From Flavobacterium sp. 270 (GTDB taxonomy: Bacteria > Bacteroidota > Bacteroidia > Flavobacteriales > Flavobacteriaceae), in NCBI RefSeq assembly GCF_004368785.1, contig NZ_SODM01000003.1:744001-808000 (forward strand): DNA of 64,000 bases. Direction: 5' to 3'. Of this stretch, positions 54,449 through 62,003 are shown piece by piece. Numbering within the stretch: the first letter of the stretch is position 1; every line of letters starts with the position of its first letter. A program made the position numbers and the translations under genes. The notes under the pieces are model-generated. The model did not search any database, had not been told where the DNA came from, and saw only the letters and a program-made list of their open reading frames with translations.

Positions 54449-55066
54449 TTATTCCTGAACCACATTAATTTTTCCTGAAGAAACGGCCCAAAATACCAAT
54501 AAAAGCATATTAATAACGAGCGCAATTGCCGGAAACTCAAACGAAATTGCAAACGCAATTAAATAAGTTGGGAACCCGTACAGATAATTATTTCGAATTT
54601 TTCTGATAGCAGAATCTGTAATATCGGGACGTAAAAGGTTTCTGTTTTTACTCGCAATAAACCACAAAAGATTGTACGAAATATTGATAAAAACAAAGAT
54701 TCCCGTATAAACTGCAACAGCAATATTGGATGCTTCGCCATTAAAAAAACGTGCCAGTAAAGCAGTCGGAAACGAAACAGCAGAAACCAGAAAAAGAATC
54801 AATCCGTTGGCAAACATAATGGCGGTATTACGGCTGTAAATCTGCTTGAAAATCTTGTGATGATTGACCCACATGATAAAAATGCTGAAAAAAGAAAGCG
54901 TAAACGCCAGATATGTTGTCCATTCACCTTTTAAATAAGCTAATAATTGTGCACCGTTTTTTACGATATCGGCATTCGGCGTGTGAAGATCTAAAACTAA
55001 AAGCGTGATCGCAATGGCAAAAACAGCATCGCTGAAACCTTCGATTCTTACCGTTTCTTTTTCCAT
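54449..55066 (-). CDS. TMEM175-family potassium channel-like protein
   Basis: Integral membrane protein of 205 residues with about six helices. The family selectivity signature is at the N-terminus: RIEGFSDAVFAIAITLLVLDLH, with the FSD motif in helix 1. Bacterial TMEM175 proteins form tetrameric potassium channels. The gene is convergent with the sigma-54 activator gene and their stop codons are only two bases apart, so no terminator separates them. Confidence 0.88.
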   Translation of the reverse strand: MEKETVRIEGFSDAVFAIAITLLVLDLHTPNADIVKNGAQLLAYLKGEWTTYLAFTLSFFSIFIMWVNHHKIFKQIYSRNTAIMFANGLILFLVSAVSFPTALLARFFNGEASNIAVAVYTGIFVFINISYNLLWFIASKNRNLLRPDITDSAIRKIRNNYLYGFPTYLIAFAISFEFPAIALVINMLLLVFWAVSSGKINVVQE

Positions 55067-55168
55067 TTTATAAATTTTTTAAATAATTGAGTGTAATTGT
55101 TTTAACACGTAGGAACATAGTTTTTTAGGTTTTAAAAAAGACGTTATGTAAACGTAATTCATTCCGAA

Positions 55169-55201
55169 AGCTTTGTCAAAGTTCAAAACTTTGACAAAGC
55201 T
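55169..55201. repeat. Palindromic repeat element (AGCTTTGTCAAAGTT inverted)
   Basis: Perfect 15-bp arms (55169-55183 and 55187-55201) with a 3-base loop, 22 bases past the cupin stop. There is no T tract on either side, so it is not a classic terminator. The sequence resembles short palindromes I recall as dispersed in Flavobacterium intergenic regions. Confidence 0.6.
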
Positions 55202-55222
55202 GCCATCGCTAAAGCTATGTGT

Positions 55223-55576
55223 TTAAAATAATTTTATAAATATTGATTTCCGGAGTTTTGGTTCAATATTTTTTGTTTTGTGTCCTTTACCGGTTGTGTC
55301 TTCCACCAATAATATAGAACCGGTATTAAAAGTTCTTTTTTCTCCCAATGAAGTTTCGATTTCTACACCGCCATCTAATAAAACAATATATTGGCGATCG
55401 GGCGCATTATGAAAATCATAATCGTAAGCAGGTTTTACTTCTCTAAAAACAATTGATTTTACGGGTTCATCTTCAGATAAAAACCCGATATCGCCATTAT
55501 TTTTTAACGGAACTTCGAAGTCTTCAAAATGACTTTCGCCATTTTCGTTGCTGTAAACTCTCGTAATCTGAATCAT
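55223..55576 (-). CDS. Cupin-fold protein
   Basis: A 117-residue single-domain cupin. The beta-rich core is visible as PDRQYIVLLDGGVEIETSLGEKRTFNTGSILLVEDTTGKGHKTK, which matches the second cupin motif (G-x-x-x-x-V-x-x-x-x-x-G-x-x-H). The first motif has few histidines, so metal binding and catalysis are uncertain. The start codon shares its A with the stop of the hydrolase gene (TAATG), so the two are coupled. It is the last gene of a three-gene unit. Confidence 0.8.
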   Translation of the reverse strand: MIQITRVYSNENGESHFEDFEVPLKNNGDIGFLSEDEPVKSIVFREVKPAYDYDFHNAPDRQYIVLLDGGVEIETSLGEKRTFNTGSILLVEDTTGKGHKTKNIEPKLRKSIFIKLF

Positions 55577-56196
55577 TATTTTTTAGAAAAAACAAGTTTA
55601 TTTGCCCAGTCAATTTCATCCTGACTAATGGTGTGTCCCATATTTTCGTAGATTTTTTTGGTCACATTGGCGCCCATTTTTTTAAGAAGTGCTTCAGATT
55701 CGTTTACGCGTTCTACCGGAACATGAAAATCGGGATCGCTCGTTCCGATAAAAATTGGTGTGTTTTCAAAGTTTCCGTGATAATGCTCTTCGTACACTTT
55801 ATCACCAATAAGACCGCCAGTAAAAGCGACAACGCCGCCGTATTTTGCAGCAAGTCTGACTGTAAATTCTAAAGCGAGACAAGCACCTTGCGAAAATCCC
55901 AGGAAATAAATATTTTCTTTTTCGATTCCGTTTTGTTGTACCGCTACTAAAACCTGATGTACGGCTTCTAATGAATTTGAAAAGGAAGGTTCGTTCTCCT
56001 GAATTGGCACCAAAAACGAATACGGATACCAGGTTCTGTTTTCTGCCTGAGGCGCAACCAGCGCAAAATCTTCAACATCAAGATGTCTGGCAATCGAAAG
56101 AATATCGTGTGGCGTTGCACCGCGTCCGTGAAGCATTATTAGTGCTTTTTTTGCTTCGTTTAAAGGTACTCCGGCTGTAATTGTATCTAAATTCAT
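55576..56196 (-). CDS. mhqD: Phospholipase/carboxylesterase-family hydrolase, MhqD-like
   Basis: Alpha/beta hydrolase of 206 residues. It has ALIMLHGRGATPHDIL at the oxyanion hole, the nucleophile serine in YFLGFSQGACLALE, an acidic residue in FIGTSDPDFHVP and a histidine in YENMGHTISQDE. It belongs to the carboxylesterase group that includes Bacillus MhqD, an enzyme induced with the dioxygenase MhqO by quinones. Here an MhqO-like gene lies 3 kb away. It follows the GNAT gene by 18 bases and overlaps the cupin gene by one base. The symbol is by resemblance and context. Confidence 0.82.
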   Translation of the reverse strand: MNLDTITAGVPLNEAKKALIMLHGRGATPHDILSIARHLDVEDFALVAPQAENRTWYPYSFLVPIQENEPSFSNSLEAVHQVLVAVQQNGIEKENIYFLGFSQGACLALEFTVRLAAKYGGVVAFTGGLIGDKVYEEHYHGNFENTPIFIGTSDPDFHVPVERVNESEALLKKMGANVTKKIYENMGHTISQDEIDWANKLVFSKK

Positions 56197-56214
56197 AGCT
56201 TAATTTTTTTAAAA

Positions 56215-56505
56215 TTATTTTTTCCAGATATCCAGATATTCATCCGGATTCTTTGTGAATTGTGCATGTACATACGGACACAATGCTTTAACCATCATTT
56301 TATGTTCGCGTACATAAGAAACCATTTCGTTTAGCAGTTTTTTTGCGTATCCTTTTCCTTCACCTTCTGGTTCAACGCCTGTGTGGTAAACGGTTAGTAA
56401 ATCGTCTTTTAGGCTTACGGTCATTTCTCCCAGTTTTTTATCATCAACATAGAGATTAAAATTCCCGTGTTTTTTTTCGTCTAGTTCAAGTTTTATTGTT
56501 TCCAT
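56215..56505 (-). CDS. Small GNAT-family N-acetyltransferase (YidJ/NATD1-like)
   Basis: A 96-residue single-domain acetyltransferase-like protein. The acetyl-CoA loop is VEPEGEGKGYAKKLLNEMV and the C-terminal signature is VKALCPYVHAQFTKNPDEY, with the conserved CPY-hydrophobic segment of this small family. I chose the ATG at 56505, since a longer frame begins at a TTG inside a repeat element. It heads the GNAT/hydrolase/cupin unit. The substrate is unknown. Confidence 0.85.
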   Translation of the reverse strand: METIKLELDEKKHGNFNLYVDDKKLGEMTVSLKDDLLTVYHTGVEPEGEGKGYAKKLLNEMVSYVREHKMMVKALCPYVHAQFTKNPDEYLDIWKK

Positions 56506-56518
56506 ATTTTTATTTTTT

Positions 56519-56700
56519 TTTAACCGCAAAGTGCGCAAGGTTTTCGCAAAGGTTCACAAAGTTTTTTTTGTTGGTTTTATAATTACAAAGTTCGCTAAGC
56601 TTGCGGTAAAGTCAGCTTAACCTAGATTAATAATATCTCTATTTTTTTATGTTATTTGTATAAAAAGCTTTGCGAAAACCTTGCGCACTTTGCGGTTAAA
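56519..56700. repeat. 33-bp perfect inverted repeat flanking a 116-bp centre
   Basis: Arms 56519-56551 and 56668-56700 are perfect reverse complements and include GCAAAGTGCGCAAGG. Within the left arm and just after it, GCAAAG-like words recur every 10-11 bases. The element fills most of the space between the GNAT gene start and the response-regulator stop. Similar GCAAAG-rich repeats are, as I recall, dispersed in Flavobacterium genomes. No transposase is present. Confidence 0.75.
56617..56630. promoter_or_regulatory. 14-bp near-palindrome TTAACCTAGATTAA, candidate operator (copy 2)
   Basis: Identical to the copy upstream of the dioxygenase gene (52616-52629). It lies 112-125 bases upstream of the GNAT/hydrolase/cupin operon, inside the centre of the 33-bp inverted repeat. 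Confidence 0.5.
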
Positions 56701-56714
56701 CAACACAAAGCAAT

Positions 56715-58076
56715 TTAATTATATCCTTGTTTAATCCCCAATTTTTTCATTTTTGAATACAAAGTCTGTGGCTGCATTTGCAATACTTCTGCTGCACCGC
56801 CCGGACCCGAAACTTTCCCTCCACAATTTTGAAGCGCATTCATAATATGTTCTTTTTCCATTTCTTCCATCGACTTCATTTTGCCGTTGTTTTCCTGAAA
56901 AGGAGTAGAAGAAACATTTGAGGGAAGATCAAATTTTTCGATTTCGTTTGATTTACAAAGCAATACATTTCGTTCTATTAAATGTTCCAGTTCGCGAATA
57001 TTTCCCGGCCATTCATACTGAAGCAATTGCTGTAAAGCCGAAGCACTGATTCCCGAAACATTTTTCCGTGAACTCGCAGCATATTTATTTAAGAAATAAT
57101 GCGCCAAAGCTTCAATATCTTCTTTACGCTCTTTTAAAGGCGGTAATTCTATCGGAAAAACATTCAATCTATAATATAAATCCAGACGGAAACGGCCTTC
57201 TGCCACTTCTTTTTCTAAAGATCTGTTGGTTGCGGCAACAACGCGAACATTAATTTTTATGGTTGAATTGCCACCCAATCGCTGAATTTCTTTTTCCTGC
57301 AAAACACGTAATAATTTTACCTGAGAATCTAGAGGTAATTCACCAATTTCATCTAAGAAAATAGTTCCGTTGTGAGCCTGTTCAAACTTTCCGATTCGTA
57401 ATGTATTGGCTCCTGTAAAAGCACCTTTTTCATGTCCAAAAAGTTCCGATTCTACCAAAGATTGTGGTAAAGCAGCGCAATTGACCACAACAATCGAATT
57501 TGATTTATGATTAGAAAGATCGTGTATGGCGTGCGCCACGCGTTCTTTTCCGGTACCGCTTTCACCCAAAATCAAAACCGAAGTTTCTGCCGGAGCAACG
57601 ATTTTTATTTTTTCAATTACTTCTTGCAGCACTTCGCTGTTTCCAATAATGCCGTTGATTTCTTCTTCTCTAATTTCATTCGGAATGGCAATGAAACTGC
57701 CTTTTTCTTCATTGTATCTGTATTTGGCAATGTCCAGCATAACAACAAGGTCACGTTCGCGAAAAGGCTTTACCATAAAACCGTACGGATGCGTTTCTTT
57801 CACCGCTTCCAGAGTCGATTGGTTGGTATTCGCAGAAATATACAGAAACGGCAATTGCATTTCGCGCAATTCCCACGCAAGGTCAATTCCGGTAAGATCG
57901 CCTTTCAGCATAATATCGAGCAAAACCCAGTCTGGTCTTTTTTCTGAAATTAATTTGCGTGCCTGAACCACAGAAGAAGCTATGCCGGTTATCTCGTAAC
58001 CCGCTTTGAGCAGCATGATTTTTAAGTCGTTTGCTACAATAAATTCGTCTTCAACAATTAGAATTTTCTCCTTCAT
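56715..58076 (-). CDS. NtrC-like sigma-54-dependent response regulator
   Basis: A 453-residue regulator. The receiver covers 1-120 with D54 in WVLLDIMLKGD and K103 in FMVKPF. The AAA+ domain has Walker A GESGTGKE at 171-178, GAFTGA at 218-223, IFLDEIGEL and RFRLDLYYRLNVFP. The Fis-type HTH is near the end (GPGGAAEVLQMQPQTLYSKMKKLGI). Phosphorylation should come from the kinase encoded 8 bases upstream. Its AAA+ and HTH regions closely resemble those of the GAF activator at 52851, so both may bind related sites. Confidence 0.92.
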   Translation of the reverse strand: MKEKILIVEDEFIVANDLKIMLLKAGYEITGIASSVVQARKLISEKRPDWVLLDIMLKGDLTGIDLAWELREMQLPFLYISANTNQSTLEAVKETHPYGFMVKPFRERDLVVMLDIAKYRYNEEKGSFIAIPNEIREEEINGIIGNSEVLQEVIEKIKIVAPAETSVLILGESGTGKERVAHAIHDLSNHKSNSIVVVNCAALPQSLVESELFGHEKGAFTGANTLRIGKFEQAHNGTIFLDEIGELPLDSQVKLLRVLQEKEIQRLGGNSTIKINVRVVAATNRSLEKEVAEGRFRLDLYYRLNVFPIELPPLKERKEDIEALAHYFLNKYAASSRKNVSGISASALQQLLQYEWPGNIRELEHLIERNVLLCKSNEIEKFDLPSNVSSTPFQENNGKMKSMEEMEKEHIMNALQNCGGKVSGPGGAAEVLQMQPQTLYSKMKKLGIKQGYN

Positions 58077-58084
58077 TACTTGAT

Positions 58085-60364
58085 TTATATAATTGCAGCA
58101 ATTTCTGCCGTTCCTTCAAATTCTGTATTTCTTGTAAATGTGATTTTGATTTTCAGACCGTCATCGTTTTTCATTTCAAAAACGCCGTCAATTTGGTCTG
58201 TTAATCCCATCATTAAATTCATTCCAAGTGAATTTCTTTCTATATCTTCAAAATTTTCAGGAAGACCAATTCCGTTGTCTGCAATAATTAGCGTGTAATT
58301 ATTTTCTCCGGTATTATTTAATTTAATATTGACATTCCCTTTTCGATCTTCCGGAAAGGCATATTTTATCGCATTATTTATCGCTTCGTTTATAATTAAT
58401 CCCAGCGGAACAGCTTGTGCTACATCAAGATACACTTTTTCTGTGTCTAAAACAAAATTGATATTCTTGTCGGTATCAAAACATTCTTTCATGTAACTGA
58501 TTAATTCAAAAATATACCACGACATATCGATATTTGCCAGATTATCAGATTGATATAATTTTTGATGAATGAGCGACATGGCGTGCATTCTGTGCTGGCT
58601 ATTTTGTATCGCCATCAAGGCATCTTCATTGTCCAGATAAGCCGATTGTGTATTTAATAAACTAATGACAATCTGAAGGTTGTTTTTAACACGATGATGA
58701 ATTTCCTTTAAAAGCCATTCTTTTTCGATCAGCATTTTTTTGTTGAGCTCGTTCTGTTCGTTAATTTCCTGACGTTTGATTTCCAGCAGTTCGTTGTTTT
58801 TCTTTTTCAATCGAAATTGATTGTATAAAAGCGATAAGAAAAGCAGCAAAACAGCAACACTTCCTATAAAAACATATCGAATTACGCGATCATTCTGAAT
58901 TTGTATTTCTTGTAATTTTCCCTGTTGTGTGAGCAGTTTAATGTTTTTGTCTTTTTTCTCTGTTTCAAATTGAAGCTGTAATGCGGCAGATTGTTTCAAT
59001 TTTTCGGAATTAAAAATAGAATCGCGAAATGACTGATGTCTTTGCAAATGTTGTATCGCAGATTCGTATCTTTTACTGGCATGATCCGATTGAAAAGACA
59101 AAAGTTCGATCTGTGAATAAAGAATCAGCTTATTTGATTTTTTAGCAAATTCTTTAAATTTTTCGATATAAGCGTACGTTTTTTCAACCTGACCAGACTG
59201 CTGTAAATAAATGATAATTCCGGTCAATTTATAAGCCAGACCAGCATCAGATTCCTGATAGTCTTTTAGCATTTGGTCGTAATAGGGTTTTGCTTTATCA
59301 AGCTGTTTCAGCATAGAATGACAAACCAAAAAGATAAAATTCTGCCTCAATTTAATAATCGCATCTTGCGGCGGATAATCTTTTGCCGTGAGCGTTACAA
59401 CCCGAAGTGCCTCACGATATTTTTTTTGCTGGCAATACAAAGACGACATATTGTAACTAATGGTGTTTATGTCATTTATATTCTTGTTTTCGAGAGCAAT
59501 TTTAAGCGCTTTTTCGAAATTAGAAAAAGCCAGATCGTATTTTAAAAGATCATAGTAGACTAGAGCAAGATGGTTGTAAATAGTACAAAGCTGATAACTG
59601 TTGTCGTGAACTTCTTCGGCTGTTTTTTCGGCCATCAATGCGTATTGCAAAGACAATTGTGTGTTTTGCAGAATACCGTAATTGTCAGACATTAACGTAT
59701 AAACGCCTTGCAATTCTTTGTAATTGATACTTTTATATAACGCAAGTGCATTGTCTAAAAGTTGCAAAGCTTTTTGGTTTTCTTCGATACTTCCGTAGTA
59801 ATCGGCCAAATCTTTTAGGGCATCGGCTTGTTTTTTGTACGCTCTGCTTTTTTTGTAAAGCGGTACCGCCATTTCCAGATATTTGATTTTTTCTTTTACA
59901 TCTTCGGTTTCGTAACCTTTGTACGCACAAAGTTCTTTATAAACATCGGCTTGCAAAACCGTAAGATTGTTTTTTTTGGCATACGTCAAAGCATTATTCG
60001 TAATAACCAATCCCATTTTAGAATCGCCTTTCTCTCTTAGAATCTGAGCTTCCAGAAGAATGGTTTTTCCTTTTCCTGCCTTATAATCAATTTCGTCGCT
60101 TACTAATTTGGCCTGCGCATTTGCTATTGCAGCATTGTCAAGATCTTCCTTAAACTCGCCTGGTTTAGTAAGATAATAAGTGCTTAAAGCTAAAAGCAAT
60201 TCGACCTTTTGGTTGTCGCTTTTAGCTCTGGCAATTTTCTTTTTTAAGAGAACAGGATCTTCTTTAGACTGTGCAATTGTATTAGGATTTGCAAATAAAA
60301 ATATAGACAAAGTACATAAAAAGCGTACATGGTTTTTAAGGAAAAAAATGGTGGTATTATTCAT
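58085..60364 (-). CDS. TPR-containing sensor histidine kinase (HisKA_2)
   Basis: A 759-residue membrane kinase. It has a signal peptide, then about eight to ten tetratricopeptide units across residues 60-460 (for example LLDNALALYKSINYKELQGVY, FSNFEKALKIALENKN), a coiled segment and a membrane helix near 500-520 (VIRYVFIGSVAVLLLFLSLLY). The HisKA_2 domain has H556 in KEIHHRVKNNLQ, followed by a HATPase (NEAINNAIKYAF, DNGIGLP). The long TPR part would lie outside the membrane and probably binds a partner protein or peptide. The response regulator is encoded 8 bases downstream. Confidence 0.92.
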   Translation of the reverse strand: MNNTTIFFLKNHVRFLCTLSIFLFANPNTIAQSKEDPVLLKKKIARAKSDNQKVELLLALSTYYLTKPGEFKEDLDNAAIANAQAKLVSDEIDYKAGKGKTILLEAQILREKGDSKMGLVITNNALTYAKKNNLTVLQADVYKELCAYKGYETEDVKEKIKYLEMAVPLYKKSRAYKKQADALKDLADYYGSIEENQKALQLLDNALALYKSINYKELQGVYTLMSDNYGILQNTQLSLQYALMAEKTAEEVHDNSYQLCTIYNHLALVYYDLLKYDLAFSNFEKALKIALENKNINDINTISYNMSSLYCQQKKYREALRVVTLTAKDYPPQDAIIKLRQNFIFLVCHSMLKQLDKAKPYYDQMLKDYQESDAGLAYKLTGIIIYLQQSGQVEKTYAYIEKFKEFAKKSNKLILYSQIELLSFQSDHASKRYESAIQHLQRHQSFRDSIFNSEKLKQSAALQLQFETEKKDKNIKLLTQQGKLQEIQIQNDRVIRYVFIGSVAVLLLFLSLLYNQFRLKKKNNELLEIKRQEINEQNELNKKMLIEKEWLLKEIHHRVKNNLQIVISLLNTQSAYLDNEDALMAIQNSQHRMHAMSLIHQKLYQSDNLANIDMSWYIFELISYMKECFDTDKNINFVLDTEKVYLDVAQAVPLGLIINEAINNAIKYAFPEDRKGNVNIKLNNTGENNYTLIIADNGIGLPENFEDIERNSLGMNLMMGLTDQIDGVFEMKNDDGLKIKITFTRNTEFEGTAEIAAII

Positions 60365-60416
60365 TTTTTAAAGATAATCTATTATCAGAAATCTGCAAAT
60401 CCAAATCCAGTTTTGT

Positions 60417-61082
60417 CTAGTTATTTCGGTGATACATGTAGCAAATTATCATTGCTGCGCCTGGCAGAACCAAAGTTCCCAAGCCAAAAAACTTTCCGGC
60501 AACGGCACCCAAAAAACAGCCTACAAGAAACCCCAAAATGGTAACTAATTGTTTCTTAAAACTTAACACAAGTTCAGGATCTTTAAGTCCGTTTTTTAGC
60601 AGGTTTCCTAAATCAAGAGAAGCTTGTGTCACATTTCCCGTCATCATAGTTGTCGGGCCGTGTGTTTCTTTAGCATACAATTTTCCAAAAGCATTCTGAA
60701 GTCCCATTGCAAAAACGGTTGTCATCGCTACAACATATAAAGTCCATTGAGAAAAGATTTCTAAATAACCAAAAACATACGAAGCAATACCGCTTAAAAC
60801 CAATATAATACCTTCCCAAAACAAAATCGTGTAGCGATTGGTGCTTTTTAAGGCAATTCTTCCTCCCGCAATTACTGCTAATATAAACACAGGAAAAGTC
60901 AGCAATTTTACCCAGGCATGAATATCAGAACCTTTGATGATTTGATAAGCAAACACAATAAAGTTGCCCGTAACGTGTGCCGAAAAAATCGAATCTGCAG
61001 CAACAAAAGTCACCGTATCGCAATAGCCTGCAATCATAGTAAGCAGCAGGGTTACGTACCAAATATTTTTTTGTAATTCCAT
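60417..61082 (-). CDS. YoaK-family (DUF1275) membrane protein
   Basis: Membrane protein of about 221 residues with around six helices (VTLLLTMIAGYCDTVTFVA, LLTFPVFILAVIAGGRIAL). The DUF1275 signature GLQNAFGKLYAKETHGPTTMMTGNVTQASLDLG is plain. The family is uncharacterised and has been suggested to be a transporter. I chose the ATG at 61082, since a GTG at 61115 would lie inside the dps gene. It follows dps by 5 bases and is co-transcribed with it. Confidence 0.85.
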   Translation of the reverse strand: MELQKNIWYVTLLLTMIAGYCDTVTFVAADSIFSAHVTGNFIVFAYQIIKGSDIHAWVKLLTFPVFILAVIAGGRIALKSTNRYTILFWEGIILVLSGIASYVFGYLEIFSQWTLYVVAMTTVFAMGLQNAFGKLYAKETHGPTTMMTGNVTQASLDLGNLLKNGLKDPELVLSFKKQLVTILGFLVGCFLGAVAGKFFGLGTLVLPGAAMIICYMYHRNN

Positions 61083-61087
61083 AAATA

Positions 61088-61561
61088 TTAATTTAAGTGA
61101 GCGCGAAGCATCCACGCCATTTTTTCGTGATTTTCTAAAAGTCCGGTAATGTAATCGCTCGTTCCGGCATCGTGAAGTTCTGCTGCAAAGCTGTTGATAT
61201 TTTCACGTAAGTGAATCAAAATGCTTTCGTGATCGGCCAATAAATCTTTGATAAAACCTGCAGCATCATTTTTTTCTCTTGATTCTTCTGTAAGGTGTGT
61301 TAAGGCTAGAAATTCTTTTAAAGTTCCCGGCGCATAATGACCTAACGTTCTGATTCTTTCGGCAACGGTATCCATAATTTCATCCAATTCTTCGTATTGT
61401 TTTTCAAAGAAAAGATGTTTGTTGTAAAAATCTGGACCTTCGATATTCCAATGTGCTTTTCTTGTTTTGGTATATAATACAAATTCGTCTGCAAGAACTT
61501 TGGTTAAAACATCCACTACTTTTGAGATGCTTTCTTGTTTGATTCCGATGTTTGCTTTCAT
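61088..61561 (-). CDS. dps: Dps-family ferritin-like protein
   Basis: DNA-protecting mini-ferritin of 157 residues that oxidises ferrous iron with peroxide in a dodecamer. Iron ligands are visible at the dimer interface: H37 in KAHWNIEGPDF, H49, D64 and E68 in EIMDTVAERIRTLG. The N-terminal tail has two lysines (MKANIGIKQ), so DNA binding may be weak. It is encoded between a DoxX gene (2-base gap) and YoaK, in an apparent stress operon. Confidence 0.93.
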   Translation of the reverse strand: MKANIGIKQESISKVVDVLTKVLADEFVLYTKTRKAHWNIEGPDFYNKHLFFEKQYEELDEIMDTVAERIRTLGHYAPGTLKEFLALTHLTEESREKNDAAGFIKDLLADHESILIHLRENINSFAAELHDAGTSDYITGLLENHEKMAWMLRAHLN

Positions 61562-61563
61562 TT

Positions 61564-61992
61564 TTAAATTAGGTTTAATAAATAATAATCAAGTGAATAT
61601 TTTCCTGCTCCAAGCGCAAGAATTAGTAATAAGGATAAAGTGTACATATAAGGAACGTCGCGAACTTCGAGCGAATCTTTTCTGTGCACTACAAAATAGC
61701 CTACGGCTGTTACACCAATGGTTGGCAAAACCACAAGTCTTGTTGCAACGCCCAGAATAATCAGAAACGGAACTACAGTATCGGAGAAAGTGGCAACTAA
61801 TCCGTTTAGTTTTTCCGGCAGATGTAACGGATTCGGAACGTGTTCTCTTTGTCCGTTTTCAACTCTGAATTTCTTCATTCCGTGAACTCTAAAAAGTTCT
61901 ACGGCCAATAAAACTCTGAATATTAAAAGAGCAATATTATTGAATGAAGTTCCTAAATCAGAGTAAAGGATTTGTTTTATAAGGTCTATCAT
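61564..61992 (-). CDS. DoxX-like membrane protein
   Basis: Small membrane protein of 142 residues with about four helices (IALLIFRVLLAVELFRVHGM, TVVPFLIILGVATRLVVLPTIGVTAVGYFVV). HGMKKF early in the protein and the loop HLPEKLNG are typical of DoxX/DoxD family members, which are membrane partners in quinone or thiol redox reactions. I chose the ATG at 61992, just after the amidohydrolase stop at 62004, over a TTG at 62019. Bacillus MhqP, of the quinone-stress operon, is also a DoxX protein, which fits the dioxygenase and hydrolase nearby. Confidence 0.8.
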   Translation of the reverse strand: MIDLIKQILYSDLGTSFNNIALLIFRVLLAVELFRVHGMKKFRVENGQREHVPNPLHLPEKLNGLVATFSDTVVPFLIILGVATRLVVLPTIGVTAVGYFVVHRKDSLEVRDVPYMYTLSLLLILALGAGKYSLDYYLLNLI

Positions 61993-62003
61993 TTTATTTC
62001 GAT

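Noticed and set aside
54444..54451. Two-base gap between convergent genes as a frameshift or fusion
   Set aside because: Both proteins are complete at their C-termini for their families, so this is just tight packing without a terminator.
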